Positions 20,600-33,552 of a DNA stretch of 64,000 bases are shown here, one piece after another. The stretch comes from Branchiostoma floridae. Taxonomy: Eukaryota > Chordata > Leptocardii > Amphioxiformes > Branchiostomatidae. The notes below the pieces were generated by a model. It was not told where the DNA came from. It saw only the letters and a list, made by a program, of their open reading frames with translations, and ran no database searches. The translations under genes were made by a program, and so were the position numbers. Within the stretch, counting starts at the first letter, position 1. Each line of letters opens with the position of its first letter. The stretch is taken from contig NC_049979.1 in assembly GCF_000003815.2 (NCBI RefSeq), positions 26,519,213 through 26,583,212 on the forward strand. Reading direction: 5' to 3'.

Positions 20600-23440
20600 T
20601 TAATTATCAAGAGGATGCCTTTCGTTGCAAAATCTGCTATTCAAAATGTCGACTAGATGTAGTATAAGGTGCAGTAATTGAGACCGCCGATAGAGGTCTC
20701 CCTTCAATCCAATTAACCATCGAAGCTACAGCGCTGGGCGACCAGCATTCGGAGTTTTCACCAACGAAGTGTAGACCATTTTAGTTTAAACAAAAGTTAT
20801 CTATATTGATTCGTATCTCTTTTATGATAAAGGTTTGTAAAATTTTAATGAATGTTCTTCGATATTGTCTGATTAAGAGCTCTGATTTTATTAAAAGAAA
20901 CGTTTGGAAATTTGTACATTTTTGTTAGATGTGCGTATGTTACTGTGTGCCATGGATAGGTAATTTGTCATGGGTTATTACGTCTTCTATTCATGGGGAA
21001 TCCTGTAGGATAAGGTAAAGTAAACATGGGGATCACGGAATTAACTGTGCGCTGTTGTACTGTCAGACGACATTTTACCTCAGGGACACCCCCCTCCCCA
21101 CTTCTCATACAGAGGAAATCTACCATGTGATGTATTCCTCCTCCCAAACAGAAGGGCCTTCTCACGCCATTGTCGAGGGAAAAGATTCAGAGATTCGTTT
21201 ATTTGCCTTTCGCACAATCGACCCAATAAAGATGGAAATAGGGCGTTTTTCAGGCGAGGCAGTGAAGCGGAGAGAACTTTCAGGTCACAACGGGCCCTCA
21301 TCCATCCAGCCAGAAGTCAGCCCTGAATGGACGGGGTCACACACAATGCCTTGCCGCGTTCGCGTTCTTTCCTCACCGCTAAAAATACCCGGTTGTCACC
21401 GGGGTAAAAACTCCCCATTGTCCCACCATTAAATACTCTTCGCTTGGCCCGACATATGTTCAACTTTTACCAACTTCTGTCAGAAAAATGTTCCCCGTTT
21501 TCCCGCCCAAATTCTACGCCCGCGTTCGACCCACGAACTTGCGAGCATCTCGGGCAAGCTATCCGCGTCTGAAGTGGGGAACTGGAGCACATGTTTGAGA
21601 TGCTGTTTGGTGTGTGTTTGCTAAGTTACGTCAGTAAATTTGCGGTAGCGATTGTGAGGGGAGTGGGAAAGATATCTTAACGCATTCTCATGAATTTTAA
21701 TGTCACATCAGTGACATGAGGACCATTTTAGAAGGATAGAATGGTTACGGTTCTTTGTAAACGGGGGGAAAGACGTTTTATGGAAAATTCTTAAAAGCGA
21801 AACACATAGAATCAGTAGAATTGGAATGTATATTTCGTCATATTTTATATCTTTTGTGGTCTACATGTATCATCTAGCACTTTGTGACGTATCGTTACTT
21901 TTTTTTCTCCGCAAATGAGTGAATTATTGCAAACTTAAGTGGCCATTTCCGGACTGTAAAACTAAAAATATGATACCATTGTTGTGTTATCGGGACTATC
22001 GCGTAGGATTTCCGGCGAAATTTAGATAACGGACGGGCGTATACTTGTATATGACGGCACTGTATATTTCGTCAATTGCAGTAAGTAGCAAGTCTTTTCA
22101 GCTGTCTTTTCTGGCGTCTAATATTGAATCTATACCACGAAGCAAGTTTACCGTTGAGCGCAACAACAAAATCGCATTAGTAGCTTCCTGAAACCAGTTT
22201 CAATGATAATTTCAATATTGTAATGTTAGTCCATTTCAATACCATTGAAACTCGTTGTGTGTTCTGCAAGTTGTGTGTGTATTCGTATTTTCTTTTCTTC
22301 GATATCATACTTTAACACCATGGAATGATGGATCATATTCAATCCAAATCTATATCGCTAAACTAAAAATTGCAACAAACTGCGAATAAAAGCCGGAAGG
22401 CATATCCGCAACACAGTAGAAGATGAAGTGTACTATGTATATTGATGATAAAAATTTCTTATTTACTTTGAATGAATGTTTAGAAAGTATCAAAGTCAGA
22501 CATATGACTAGCGCTGAAAAGTGCATAAATCTCATGCGTTTTGACAACCAACCATAGTGCTCTGAAAATTTACTTGCTGTGGCCTTTATAGATGAAATAC
22601 AGGGGGAGGGGGGCACATCGCTATCAGCGATGACAGGGCCGATTTATTGTGCATCCACAAGTACTTGTTAATAGCTCTCAGCAAGACTGGGACAGCATGC
22701 CGAGGAGTACTTCAAGTATCTTCTTCTTCAACCGATAAACTGCGCGTGTGTGTGCTGTGTGGTGATGTTTGTTTGGTAAGGAGGCCATCGCTTGTTAAAG
22801 GCCCATTATGTAATATCATGGCAACACAGAAAGTAGACTTTCCTTCTAGTTATTTACATAGCAAGTTAGATCAACAATTGAACAAAAAAAGACTCGCCGG
22901 TGTCTTTTTCTATCGCTGATAGAACAAGTCTTATCATTTGTCCAGTGTGTCAGAGCCATTTTTATATTGTGTTATGCACGTCATGCCAGACAAAAATTGC
23001 GATGAATTCATCAAAACTGCACATTCACTTATACATTATGTAATAACGTTTTTATAGTTTCATATGATCAACTTTTGATCATATTTATTGCACACCTCTC
23101 GCGACGAAATTTCTTAAACTTAGGTCAGTTTTATTCAACTGACTACAGTATTGTCCCTCTGTACTTCAGTCCGTAGTCTATACTGTTGTGAATCTTCGAC
23201 GGTCAAGTGTCGGTTGGTGTTTGTAAACTAGGCCATGTTGATTTTATTATATGGGTGGCATCCCTTAAACTGAATGAAGCGTGCGAAGAAAAGAAAAACT
23301 TTGGCAAAAGAATGTTAGCTTAGTTGTTATCAAGGTTAACAAATGACAGACACACAGGAGTACGGTATAAAGAACAATAATAGATTCTTCATTTTGCTAG
23401 CTCTTTCGTATCTTCTTCTTTCACATTGGAATTCACTTTG
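20600..23440. other. intergenic DNA without recognised genes
   Basis: Several reading frames up to 125 codons occur (for example 21055-21432) but none shows a domain, splice structure or codon pattern that I can support. The segment 20960-21660 is less AT-rich than its flanks and is not obviously repetitive. An inverted CTATCAGCGAT / ATCGCTGATAG pair bounds about 22621-22921. Confidence 0.5.
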
Positions 23441-23469
23441 AGATTGTCCACTGCTACTCAATGAAATGT

Positions 23470-23925
23470 TTCCGGATAACCGCCCTTCGGCGTATCACAC
23501 CAGCTTCTGTATCTGTATCTGTATCTGTATAGCCGGTATCACCGCCCTTTTGTGTAACATACCAGCTTCTGTATCTGTATCTGTATAGCCGGTATAACCG
23601 CCCTTCGGTGTAACACACCAGCTTCTGTATCAGTATCAGTATCTGTATCTGTATAGCCGGTATAACCGCCCTTCGGTGTAACACACCAGCTTCTGTATCA
23701 GTATCTGTATCTGTATAGCCGGTATAATTGCCCTTCGGTGTAACGCACTAGCTTCTGTATCTGTATCTGTATAGCCGGCATAACCGCCCTTCTGTGTAAC
23801 ACACCAGCTTCTGTATCTGTATCTGTATCTGTATAGCCGGTATAATTGCCCTTCGGTGTAACACACCAGCTTCTGTATCAGTATCTGAATGATCACTGCC
23901 CCTCGGTGTAACACACAAGTTTCGC
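23470..23925. repeat. minisatellite, about 56-68 bp unit, seven copies
   Basis: Each unit reads ccgcccttcggtgtaacaca, ccagcttctg, a variable run of (TATCTG)2-4 and tatagccggtata. Unit length changes mainly through the hexamer count. This is a two-level repeat, a hexamer inside a minisatellite. The minus-strand reading frames over it (YRLYRYRYR) are repeat artefacts. Confidence 0.93.
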
Positions 23926-23985
23926 AGGCACGCGGCGCAGCAGCAGCTGGTTATATTACACTGAGCGGCTTGTCACACCTAATAG

Positions 23986-24562
23986 GGCCTTCACACTGAC
24001 ACCGAATCAGCAGGAATCGAGCAGAACCAGCCGGAATTAATTATTTGCAAAATTCGTGCCACATTCGGGGCCATTCGGGTGGGAATTCCAAATAGGCCTT
24101 AATCCCCTTCACACGAGAAGGAATGAGCCAGAATGCCGCCAGAATGAAAATTCTTTTCTATTCCTGTGCATTCGTAGTGTATTCTAGACATTCCGACTAC
24201 ATTCCAAATATTCTTTCGGCCACATTCGGGCAGGATTCGAAGTGGCTTGCAGTTTCGGTTCTCCATCGAATGAGATAAGAATGTTTCGAATAATGTTGGA
24301 ATGCCGCAGAATGCGGTCAGACTGCAGTAGGAATAGTTAGAATACACTTAGAATCCTCTATGAATGCCATTCGATATTTCTCCGCTTCGAATGCACCTCG
24401 ACAGTTTTTAACATGTCACAAACTTTCTGGGTAGCCAAAAGAATGGCCACGAATAGCTGGAATGCAGTTAGAACACACTACGAATTGCCAGGAATTGCCA
24501 GGAATAGAATATTAATTCCGACAGCATTCCGGCTCATTCGTGCTCTCGTGTGAAGGGGGCTT
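23986..24562. mobile_element. GAAT-rich inverted-repeat element, copy 1
   Basis: The left end AGGGCCTTCACACTGACACC is mirrored by GTGTGAAGGGGGC at the right. Inside, CCCCTTCACACGAGAAGGAA (about 24106) is the inverse of the right-hand end, so there are nested inverted blocks. The interior is built of GAATG, ATTCG, GAATA and similar words every 8-15 bp. There is no coding capacity. Copies lie at 36619 and 46226. Confidence 0.8.
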
Positions 24563-24689
24563 TATCTTTGCATGTATATCACGAAGATGCCCCTACAATA
24601 GTGACAACATAGATTTGGACCGTTGTACTCACGAGACGTTGTGTTCAAGGTAAAAAAAAATCTTAGCAAAGAAAGCTATTGTAGCATTT

Positions 24690-25350
24690 TCTCATAAATA
24701 AATGTAAATGAGACCCTAATTTGCATGACTTACGTCCGCATGTTCAACTTTTAAGTACATGTTGCTTCCAAATGTCGCAAGAATGGACTTTTGTAAAATA
24801 CCACTATCATAACAACTTCTCATTAATTATGTTAATTAGGCAACAATTTACATATCTAATGTCTATTGATATTTCTCTCTTTCCAAGTTACATATGTCAT
24901 GTTTAACTGCCCTAGTAGTAGCAATACATCATGTATACTGTGGCTTAATAAACTGTGCTCATTAATAATGCAAATTAGCCCCTGGTTTGCATGAATAGCC
25001 CTTATTTATGGAAGACATCTCTAAAGTTATCTACATATCAAAAATCACAATAATCCGTCAACCAAGTTATTTCCTTTCAAAAGGATGGTGCAATTGCGCA
25101 CGCGCGGACGAATTGCTGTGGAATTTGGGGAATTTTGGCCAATCGGATATATCCTTAACAGTAAGCCCAATATTTCTCTCTTTTTGAGTTATATATGGCA
25201 TATTGTGTATTTATAAATTGTCCTTATTAATTATGCAAGTAAGCCCCAAAATAAGCATTTAATCATGTAAGGCATCTCTGAAGCTATCTACATTCCAAAT
25301 ATAATGAAGATCCGTCAACCCATTCCCGAGTTATACCCCCCCCCCCCCCA
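24690..25350. repeat. degenerate tandem repeat around TTAATTATGCAAAT
   Basis: Repeated words include attaattatg(t/c)(t/a)aatta, tttgcatgaatagccc, aagacatctctaaagttatc and atccgtcaacc(c/a)a..gagttat, with a spacing of roughly 110-280 bp. A related block runs 27225-27560 and ends in cttcttggcaaaggta. Confidence 0.55.
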
Positions 25351-26276
25351 AAAAAAAAGGGGTGCAACTACACATGCCTGTAGAAAAATTCCCGAGATTT
25401 TGGAAATTCTTGTCAAACTTTCGCAAACTATACTATTACGCTCGCTTCTTAGGCGTCGCCAAAAAAAGTTCGTCTCCCTTTAAATACCGACATTGGACTA
25501 TCTACCGTTGTTGTTGTCGCTGTTTATTAGTTGCAACATCAATAATGCCATGCTTTGTAACCTAAAACGTTTGGTTTTTTGTGTGCATCTCTTCCCATTA
25601 TAAGGCCGAATATATCTTACGCATGTTAGATTATTTCTAAAAAGAATATTACCACCTACCCGTTGTGCCATATGGACTCGCAGACAGCCAATTTGTCATC
25701 CAAACAATTATGAAGCCCGTTAATAAGCTTCCTTCCATTTGTCCTACCCAAATCGTTAGTTCCTCGCATAACCATTTTTTTACTCCATAGTATAATATAC
25801 GGTCCCTACTAATGACACCATGTACTATAGAATCCCTAATTTGCTCCCAGTCGTTATTGCAATTAAGAAAAAGTCACGACAATGTTCTTTTATGCGTTGA
25901 AGTATTTTTTGTGTGGTAAAATCGCACGCGCGCAATAGGCGCCCCCAAATTAGTACACATGTATGAGTGATAAAAATTTCACGACCTCAACAAAAAATCA
26001 CATGCATGCAATACTCAAATTGTGGAGATAAATAACATGGCATTACGTTTATAACGAATGTCTATCAAATTTCAAATCATTGTGGTCGTTGCTTTCCAGT
26101 CGACGTCATTTTGAAAACTGAGTAGGTAATACGTCGATGAGGGTTAGACATCCAGGTAATAAGATATGCCAAAAAAGCAGTTACTCAAGCAACTGGATAT
26201 GATTGTTAAAACGGTCAGACGTTTCAACTAGGATCCACTAGTTTTCGTCAGTGTCACTAGTAGGTAATAGTAAAGC

Positions 26277-26513
26277 TCACTTTCCACTAGACGGCGATCG
26301 CGCTGCGCTCTCACTACGACCTAAATAGGATATATGTAACCTTTGATTTCATCCTGGGTATATCATACAAAACGTGAAAGTGTGACTAAAAAGACAACAA
26401 AACACAGAAAGAGTAAAAAGATTTGTTTCTTTTTTAAAGAATTCGTTGAGCGATCTGCCAAATTTTAGGTCGCAGAGAGAGCGCGGCGAGAGCGTCGTCC
26501 TAGTGGAAAGGGC
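26277..26513. mobile_element. MITE with CTTTCCACTAGACGGCGATCGCG ends, copy 1
   Basis: CTTTCCACTAGACGGCGATC, GCGCTGCGCTCTCACTACGA, CC at the left is mirrored by GGTCGCAGAGAGAGCGCGGC, GAGAGCGTCGTCCTAGTGGA, AAG at the right. The arms are about 42 bp, GC-rich and CpG-rich, around an AT-rich core. Confidence 0.8.
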
Positions 26514-27224
26514 GAGAAACTGGCGAGAAAACCATCAGTGATCAGAAATTAACAAAGACATCGTCAAAATAATGTTTCATAAAACTTTATTCCGTCTTTC
26601 AAGTAGAAATAAGTGGGTATATGACTTTCAGCAGAGCAAGTTCACCCACACAACTTAGTTCACAACTCAGTTGTACATTTTCTCCCTTCTCTCTCTCTCA
26701 ACGTTACTTGGTGTTTTCTGTAAAGTAACGCAAAGTAACGATCACAATTATAAGGATCATAATAATTTTGGATATCGATAGCAACACTTCAACTTCATTT
26801 TATTCACAAGTCATAAATGCAAAGTACAGAACATTCAAATACATTCAATAATCACATAATCACTATAGAATATACGTCTAAATATACACAACTAAAGCCA
26901 ATCATTATAGAATATTTACACTAGCATTACCTTGCCATTTTACACACTAGTCTACCTTTACTCAGTCATCTAGGCATATGAAATACTATATACTATAACA
27001 CATTTAAACTTCAACTTCATACTATATATCATTATGCCCCGAAATTTGAATTGTGCCCCTTATCATTTCCAGGCGAAACCCAGAACTTATGATTACACCT
27101 AGTACTACAGTATTAGGCAGGCGAGGTGAGTTGCCTATTATTGACGACACATGCTTAAACTAGAGTTCCACGACCTTCGCCAAATGATTCTACCCTTTAC
27201 AACTCCTGTATTAATTCTGTTTGC

Positions 27225-27560
27225 CATTAATTATGCAAAGAAGGGCATCATTTGCATAAATTATATTCATTGATCATCTCCTTCACCAAACAACAGACGT
27301 ATACAATCTATATTAAGAAAGAAGGCTTTAATCGCATTTGCTGATAATTTATGCAAATGATGCAGTATCATAACAGGCCACTAGGGGGCCCAAAATTTAA
27401 TAGTTTTCAGGTCTTATCAACACCTACCCACATACCGAATATCAATACAATCCATCCAAGTGTTCTTGAGTTATGCTGGTCTTCTTCATACATACAAACA
27501 TACAGACATAGATACATACACACATACAAACGCTACACATAACCTTCTTGGCAAAGGTAA
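27225..27560. repeat. degenerate TTTATGCAAAT repeat with CATACA-rich end
   Basis: Paired aattatgcaaag and tttatgcaaatgat words are followed by acatacaaacatacagacat and the end ataaccttcttggcaaaggt. It is related in words to 24690-25350. Confidence 0.5.
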
Positions 27561-28674
27561 AAAGCGGCTGGTATAAAAAGAACGCCCGTCCTTCAACTTG
27601 TGAATGTCGTGACTAAAGTGTCACTCGTGGTCGTTGACGATCCTTCCCCGGCCGTAACGCGGAGTTGTGGAGAGCTCACTTCTCTTGTGAAAGCGTCACG
27701 ACTCCGCATAACTTATTTTTGTCTTCAAAATAAGTTGAAATAGTAAGACTGTGTACGTGTGCATCTGCAACGGTAAAATCGGTGATTTACATGATTTATA
27801 TAATGTTCACCCTTACTAGACTTCCGAATTCCACGATAATGTAATTTCCATCATATTATTCAACACAACGGAGTTATGGTATTTCTTATCAATCATGCAA
27901 ATAAGGTATTCGGCCATTGCAGTTCCAAGAATGCTGCTTGGGGTCCAACCCTACACCACTTACTCTCTGTCCCAAGAGCTTCCTAGTAGTAGTCAACTGG
28001 TAAAATCTCACTGCATATCAACAGATCCGCTGCAGTACCTTGGAAAGCCGTTAGTAGGCCCAATTTCGAACTCCGCTTCCCTGACTTCACCCAACTCTCA
28101 AATATCATAAGGATCTATCCACAGTTTCTCGAGCTATGCTGTTCACAGACACAACGGAAACATCATTTTCTTGACAAATGCCACTTTTTGTGTAATACTT
28201 GTCAAGTGTATAAAGCGTCATCAGACATACAAACGACATTCCCTTATTATTAGATATAGTAGTAAGTGGCTTTATCAATCTTTTTCAAAGTTGGTCTCCT
28301 TAACATTGCTCCAGAATCGGTTATGTGCTCATTCTGAGAGTCTAGAATTTGTTCTATCTTATTGAGTTATATGTTTGATATTTCACTCACCTTGCTTTTC
28401 GCTACATAAAAGTTACCATTCTAGTATCTTAGAGCGGACAACGTAATGAACTGATGTAGAATAGTATTCTTTTAGATAAGAATTGTTTTTTATTTCATTG
28501 CTTTGTTATGGTGGCACGTTTTTTCGCCGTTGTTGTTTTCTTTTATCAATAAGAATGCTTGCTTCTTCTACTAGGGATGTACATTGAATAATATTCAAAG
28601 AAAACATTAAATTTATTTTGGTCTTAGTAGGTGAAAGTTCCAAAGAGAATGAAAAGTTTATGAAAACGGAAGAA

Positions 28675-29075
28675 AAAAAATACATAAATAATCTTTATTG
28701 CAAGTTCATGCCCGAGGGCTAATTGCAGACAAAGTAAAGTAGTAGTAGACATAATTGTATACTTTACAGAGAAGGAAAATGAGAATAGATAAATCAAAAG
28801 AGAAATAACGTCTAATCTAAATCTATTTCTACTTAAGCTATTTGATGGGTTTGGCTTCTTTTCCGCATGCAGCAGGAGATGAATTGTCCAACATGTTCAT
28901 ATATTGGATGACTTAAGCAAGAAGATTGTTTTTTGTTGGCCGGTATGGTGAGAAAAGCTTGGGAAAGATTTGTAGATTTTAAGGAAAATTTTGTTTCTTT
29001 CGTTGAGTTGTAATGTTAACATTGACATATAAAATGTAGTTCATCTTCCACTGCTTTCCCTGGACAGTATTTATA
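28675..29075 (-). mobile_element. LINE 3' end with RT C-terminal zinc-knuckle remnant
   Basis: On the minus strand, sequence just below 29075 encodes KYKYCPGKAVEDELHFICQC and then a stop. This matches the intact-looking CKYCTGKAVEDEIHFICHC at 42668. It is followed by a 3' UTR with ctgcaattagccctcgggca and the tail tgaacttgcaataaagatta, the same tail as at 49595-49640. It is a decayed copy. Confidence 0.7.
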
Positions 29076-29484
29076 TTTGATAAAAGGACCGTTCCATACC
29101 ACGTGTCCATACCACACACACCGCGAGTTCAATGTGTGCGAGCACGCAGAAATTGGAATTGACATTCAAGTACCCCGACAACAAAGAAATCGATTAGTAC
29201 TCATTCATTTCCATTGTTGGGAGTGTTTACTTTATTCAAAAGGAAAATGCGGAGGCCACGGCGTGGTGTACGAGCAGGAATAAGAAGACCCATTCTCTGT
29301 CATTCTTTGGGCTAAAGAAACCCCTTTGTTGCTTACATAGGGGGGTCTGTTCACGTGGGCAAGCAACGACCTTTTGGACGGACCTCCCACGATGTAGTCC
29401 TACCATGTGTTATAATACCTCCTTTCGTACCTTTCCAGCCTCTGCCAGGCTCCACACTGGTCGCTGGAAAAAATGGTAGAATTT

Positions 29485-29655
29485 TAGTCTCTATCAGGCT
29501 CCGCGGATCGGTGGTCTAATAGTAGAAATATGGACAAATATATGGTGAGGAAATAACTCTTCTAGCCGGCCGACTCCCCTAGGTTACTATTGAGTCTAGT
29601 TGTCCAATCTTTTGATACTATTAGAACCCCGATTCGCGGAGCCTGGTAGAGGCTA
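29485..29655. mobile_element. inverted-repeat element with CAGGCTCCGCGGATCGG arms
   Basis: TAGTCTCTATCAGGCTCCGC, GGATCGGTGGTCTAATAGTA at the left is mirrored by ATACTATTAGAACCCCGATT, CGCGGAGCCTGGTAGAGGCTA at the right. A second, outer pair of AGCCTC..CAGGCTCC half-sites sits at 29447 and 29851, so nested or composite insertion is likely. Confidence 0.7.
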
Positions 29656-29989
29656 GTAGAATTTGCATTGATGACATTATACAGGTACTAGTATATCATG
29701 CCAAAGGTGTTAGCTGGCCGAGGAATACACATTGCGACATTCGCTAGTTGGCACCTATAGATATCGTAAACCATACAGACTTTCAAGGCGTAAACTGGCT
29801 TGTCATTTGTCTATCAAGCTAGGTTCTACTATTTTTCCAGCAACCTGTGGAGCCTGGAAGAGGCTACCTCTTTTTCACCAATACAAAACGCAATTGCATA
29901 GTTCGTTATGTGTAAAAGTAGTTGAGCGATTTGTCAATCAGCGGCTGCAATGCGACCTCAGACTGGTGGAACAAGCCTAGGGCCCTTGG

Positions 29990-30532
29990 GCTCTCTCTTT
30001 CTCGGTCTTTCTGTCTCTCTGTGTCTCTCTGTGTCTCTGTGTCTCTCTGTGTCTCTCTGTGTCTCTCTGTCTCTCTCTGTGTCTCTCTGTGTCTCTCTGT
30101 CTCTCTCTGTGTCTCTCTGTGTCTCTGTCTCTCTCTGTGTCTCTGTTTCTCTGTGTCTCTCTGTCTCTCTCTGTCTCTCTCTGTGTCTCTCTGTGTCTCT
30201 GTGTCTCTCTGTGTCTCTCTGTGTCTCTCTGTCTCTCTCTGTGTCTCTCTGTGTCTCTGTCTCTCTCTGTGTCTCTGTTTCTCTGTGTCTCTCTGTCTCT
30301 CTCTGTCTCTCTCTGTGTCTCTCTGTGTCTCTGTGTCTCTCTGTGTCTCTCTGTGTCTCTCTGTGTCTCTCTGTGTCTCTCTCTGTCTCTCTGTCTCTCT
30401 GTGTCTCTCTGTCTCTCTCCGTCTCTCTCTCTGTGTCTCTGTGTCTCTCTGTCTATCTCTATCTCTGTATCTCTCTGTCTGTCTCTCTCTCTCTATATAT
30501 ATCTATCTATCTATCTATCTATCTATCTCTCA
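29990..30532. repeat. TCTCTG/TCTCTGTG minisatellite, strand-asymmetric
   Basis: About 540 bp of T, C and G with almost no A on the plus strand, made of TCTCTGTGTC and TCTCTCTG units with a higher-order repeat of roughly 170 bp, then (TCTA)n at 30492-30528. The Ser/Leu/Cys-rich 180-236 codon frames over it are artefacts. Confidence 0.95.
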
Positions 30533-30702
30533 AAGCAGCAGAGAACTGTTCAAAATGATGAATTCAAAAACGAATGTGCAATGTATTGTCCATGTAATGC
30601 ATGACAACTCGTTTCTCGCAGCATGGATATAACGTTAGATATCTTTTTGTCTCGTGAATTCTTGCGGTTGCTAAGTTCTAGAGGACTGCAGGTACTATGA
30701 CT

Positions 30703-30920
30703 AGCGTGCGTGGTCCAGAGGTTAGCGGCCCTGCCTCTGGAACTAGAAGCCGTGAGTTTGATCCCTGTTTCGCTTACCCGGCAAGCACTCTATTGGAAAG
30801 TGCTCCGTGACCCTTATATCGGGACTTTATTAAGCCGTGGTCAACTGTTCACTGTGCTTGTCTAAAAGAGCTAGGGGAGTTTCCACGGTACAATGAACCT
30901 GTGAATAGTGAATATAGCGT
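30703..30920 (+). mobile_element. tRNA-derived SINE
   Basis: The A-box-like gcgtggtccagaggttagcg and B-box-like cgtgagtttgatccctg are spaced as in a tRNA head. The body continues accggcaagcactctattg-type sequence into cccttatatcgggacttta, the same words that open every unit of the adjacent 1.73-kb tandem array. Confidence 0.65.
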
Positions 30921-31195
30921 CTGTCTTTTCTGTCAGGACCCGTGGAAGAGTAGCTCTTCAGTTTTTATAATCAATCTAATGATCCAAACCGTTCTTATTG
31001 TATCAAAGAATTAACCTTTATCCTCGACAGCTCTAGAATCCATTTTTACATTTAATTGCAGTCGGAAGATTAGCGCTAAAAATAAGAAAATGATAAGAAC
31101 TAATATAAGTATGTAGTTAGGAACGAGCTAACTTGTAGAAAGGGACGAATGTTTTCAATGCTTTTTTATTCTTAAAAATGAAACTTGTAGGCTTC

Positions 31196-31836
31196 TACGA
31201 GGGGTGATCAGTAAGTTCTCGGCCTCACAAAGAAATAATAAGCACAACTCAGATTTTCAGGCACAGTTTCATAGTATGAAGTCTTTTATCAATATCCTCC
31301 AAACTACAAATCATTGGAGTCATTACTTTCCAGGCATTCGTTGTTTTTTTCAGATTTCGAAGCATAGATGTCAAGTATAAAGTCTTATAAGAATATGTAC
31401 CAAAATTCAAATTAGTGTGATCATTACTTTGCAGGCGACACCCAGTAACGTTAGGTGAGGGAGAAGGAAAAAAAAACGTGGACAATTGACCTGACCTGAG
31501 TGTGTGGGTCAATTTGCGCTGCTGGAAGTTAGAAACCCAATTCTTTTTGCTTGAAATAGGAAGAGAATCATTATCAAACATTTTGACAATGTCTTTTGTT
31601 AATTCATGGCATGGGGAACTAGACTCACACATGTTTGATCACAATTCACACCACTTTTTTTCTCGCCACTTACCTTCTAATTTAGGAAAAAAGAAAGCCT
31701 GGAAAGTAATGACTCTAATGATTTGAAATTTAGAGGATATTGATAAAAGACTTCATACTATGAAGTTGTGCCTGAAAATCTGAGTTGTGCTTGTTATTTC
31801 TTGGTGAGGTCGAGAACTTATTGATCACCCCTCGTA
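31196..31836. mobile_element. TA-flanked long-TIR transposon in array unit 1
   Basis: Both ends are CGAGGGGTGATCA inverted, with TA outside, and the arms continue for about 140 bp (aagttctcggcctcacaaag, then gcacaactcagattttcagg). Arms are imperfect but alignable along their length. This is the shape of a mariner-type non-autonomous element about 640 bp long. Array unit 3 lacks it at the same position. Confidence 0.88.
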
Positions 31837-32916
31837 TATATAGAGAGATATAGACCACAGCCATTCGTGCTAATGGTCTGCAAAAGAGAGACTTTTGTGT
31901 GATGACGCCAGGACACGTTAGTGACGTGCATCTGAAAGCATGCTATCTGAAATAACAAAAGACGAGATCTATCTACCACTCCAATTTGAAGACTGTATCG
32001 TCTTCAGATGAAAACTACAAAACCTGTATGACTGTTGACTATGACTTTTCAATCTTTTTTTATCATGCAGTAAAAAAAGGGTTATTCCTATCACAGTGTA
32101 TGGTGAAAATTTTCTTTCTATGTTGTACCGTTTTCTTTGCCCGCGAGACATTAACAAAACGTTACAAAATAAAATTTAGTAGAAGTTCCGATAAAACGTT
32201 AAGAATAGTCGGAGAAGACCCTCTAATTGGGGAGAAGTCCTATAGTCCTATTGGGTCCAGTGTTAGACTCCGTTGCAGTCTTCGGAACGGGGCTGTATTA
32301 AGCAAACTCCGTTCCAAGGCATACTCCCTTTCCCGGCACAAGAGAACATAGCCAACGTTGAAAATCGCGGATCAGCCCCGTTCCGAAGACTGCAACGGAG
32401 TCTAGGCCAGTGTGTTGTTATCCACGCATTGTGTCTAGGTACAGTATTGGAAGACAGAGCCCATCCTTCTTCTTTCACCGCCCTTTTCTTTCCCCAACCG
32501 AAGTCAGGCACTCGGCATGCACGGAAAGTGTTGCAACCCTTATATCGGGACTTTAAGCCGTGGTCCACTGTCCATTGTGCTTGTCTAAAAGAGCTAGAGA
32601 AATTTCCTTGTACAATGACCTGTGAATAGTGAACATAGCGTCTGTCTTCTCTACCAGGACCTGTGGAAGGGTAGCTCTTCAGTTTTTATAATTAATCTAA
32701 TGATTTAAACCGTTCTAATCGTATCTAATAATCAACCCTTATCATTGACAGCTCTAGAATCCATTTTTACATTTAATTGCAGTCGGAAGACTAGCGCTAA
32801 CAATAAGAAAATGATAAGAACTAATATAAGTATGTAGTTAGGAACGAGCTATCTTGTAGACAGGGACGAACGATTTCAATGCTTTTTTATTTTTAAAAAT
32901 GAAACTTGTAGGCTTC

Positions 32917-33552
32917 TACGAGGGGTGATCAATAAGTTCTCGGCCTCACAAAGAAATAACAAGCACAACTCAGATTTTCAGGCACAACTTCATAGTATGA
33001 AGTCTTTTATCAATATCCTCCAAATTACAAATCATTGGAGTCATTACTTTCCAGGCATTCGTTTATTTTCAGATTTCGAAGCATAGATGTCAAGTATAAA
33101 GCCTTATAAGAATATGTACCAAAATTCAAATTAGTGTGATCATTACTTTGCAGGCGACACCCAGTAACGTTAGGTGAGGGAGAAGGAAAAAAAAGTGGAC
33201 AATTGACCTGACCTGAGTGTGCGGGTCAATTTGCGCTGCTGGACGTTAGAAACCCAATTCTTTTTGCTTGAAATAGGAAGAGAATCATTATCAAACATTT
33301 TGACAATGTCTTTTGTTAATTTATGGCATGGGGAACTAGACTCACACATGTTTGATCACAATTCACACCACTTTTTTCTCGCCACTTACCTTCTAATTTA
33401 GGAAAAACGAAAGCCTGGAAAGTAATGACTCCAATGATTTGAAATTTAGAGGATATTGATAAAAGACTTCATACTATGAAGTTGTGCCTGAAAATCTGAG
33501 TTGCGCTTGTTATTTCTTGGTGAGGCCGAAAACTTATTGATCACCCCTCGTA
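32917..33552. mobile_element. TA-flanked long-TIR transposon in array unit 2
   Basis: This is the same element as at 31196, at the equivalent position of unit 2, flanked by gcttcTA and TAtatata. The two copies differ by scattered substitutions and small indels, as expected if unit duplication followed insertion. Confidence 0.88.

Noticed and set aside
21055-21432. 125-codon plus-strand frame in less AT-rich DNA
   Set aside because: No recognisable family and no splice signals to further exons. Kept only as unexplained intergenic DNA.
23470-23925. CRISPR-like array
   Set aside because: Units are contiguous, without unique spacers, in a eukaryotic genome. It is a minisatellite.
29922-30632. 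Long Ser/Leu/Cys-rich reading frames of 181-236 codons in three frames
   Set aside because: They are open only because TCTCTG repeats contain no stop in any plus frame. No start context or domain.
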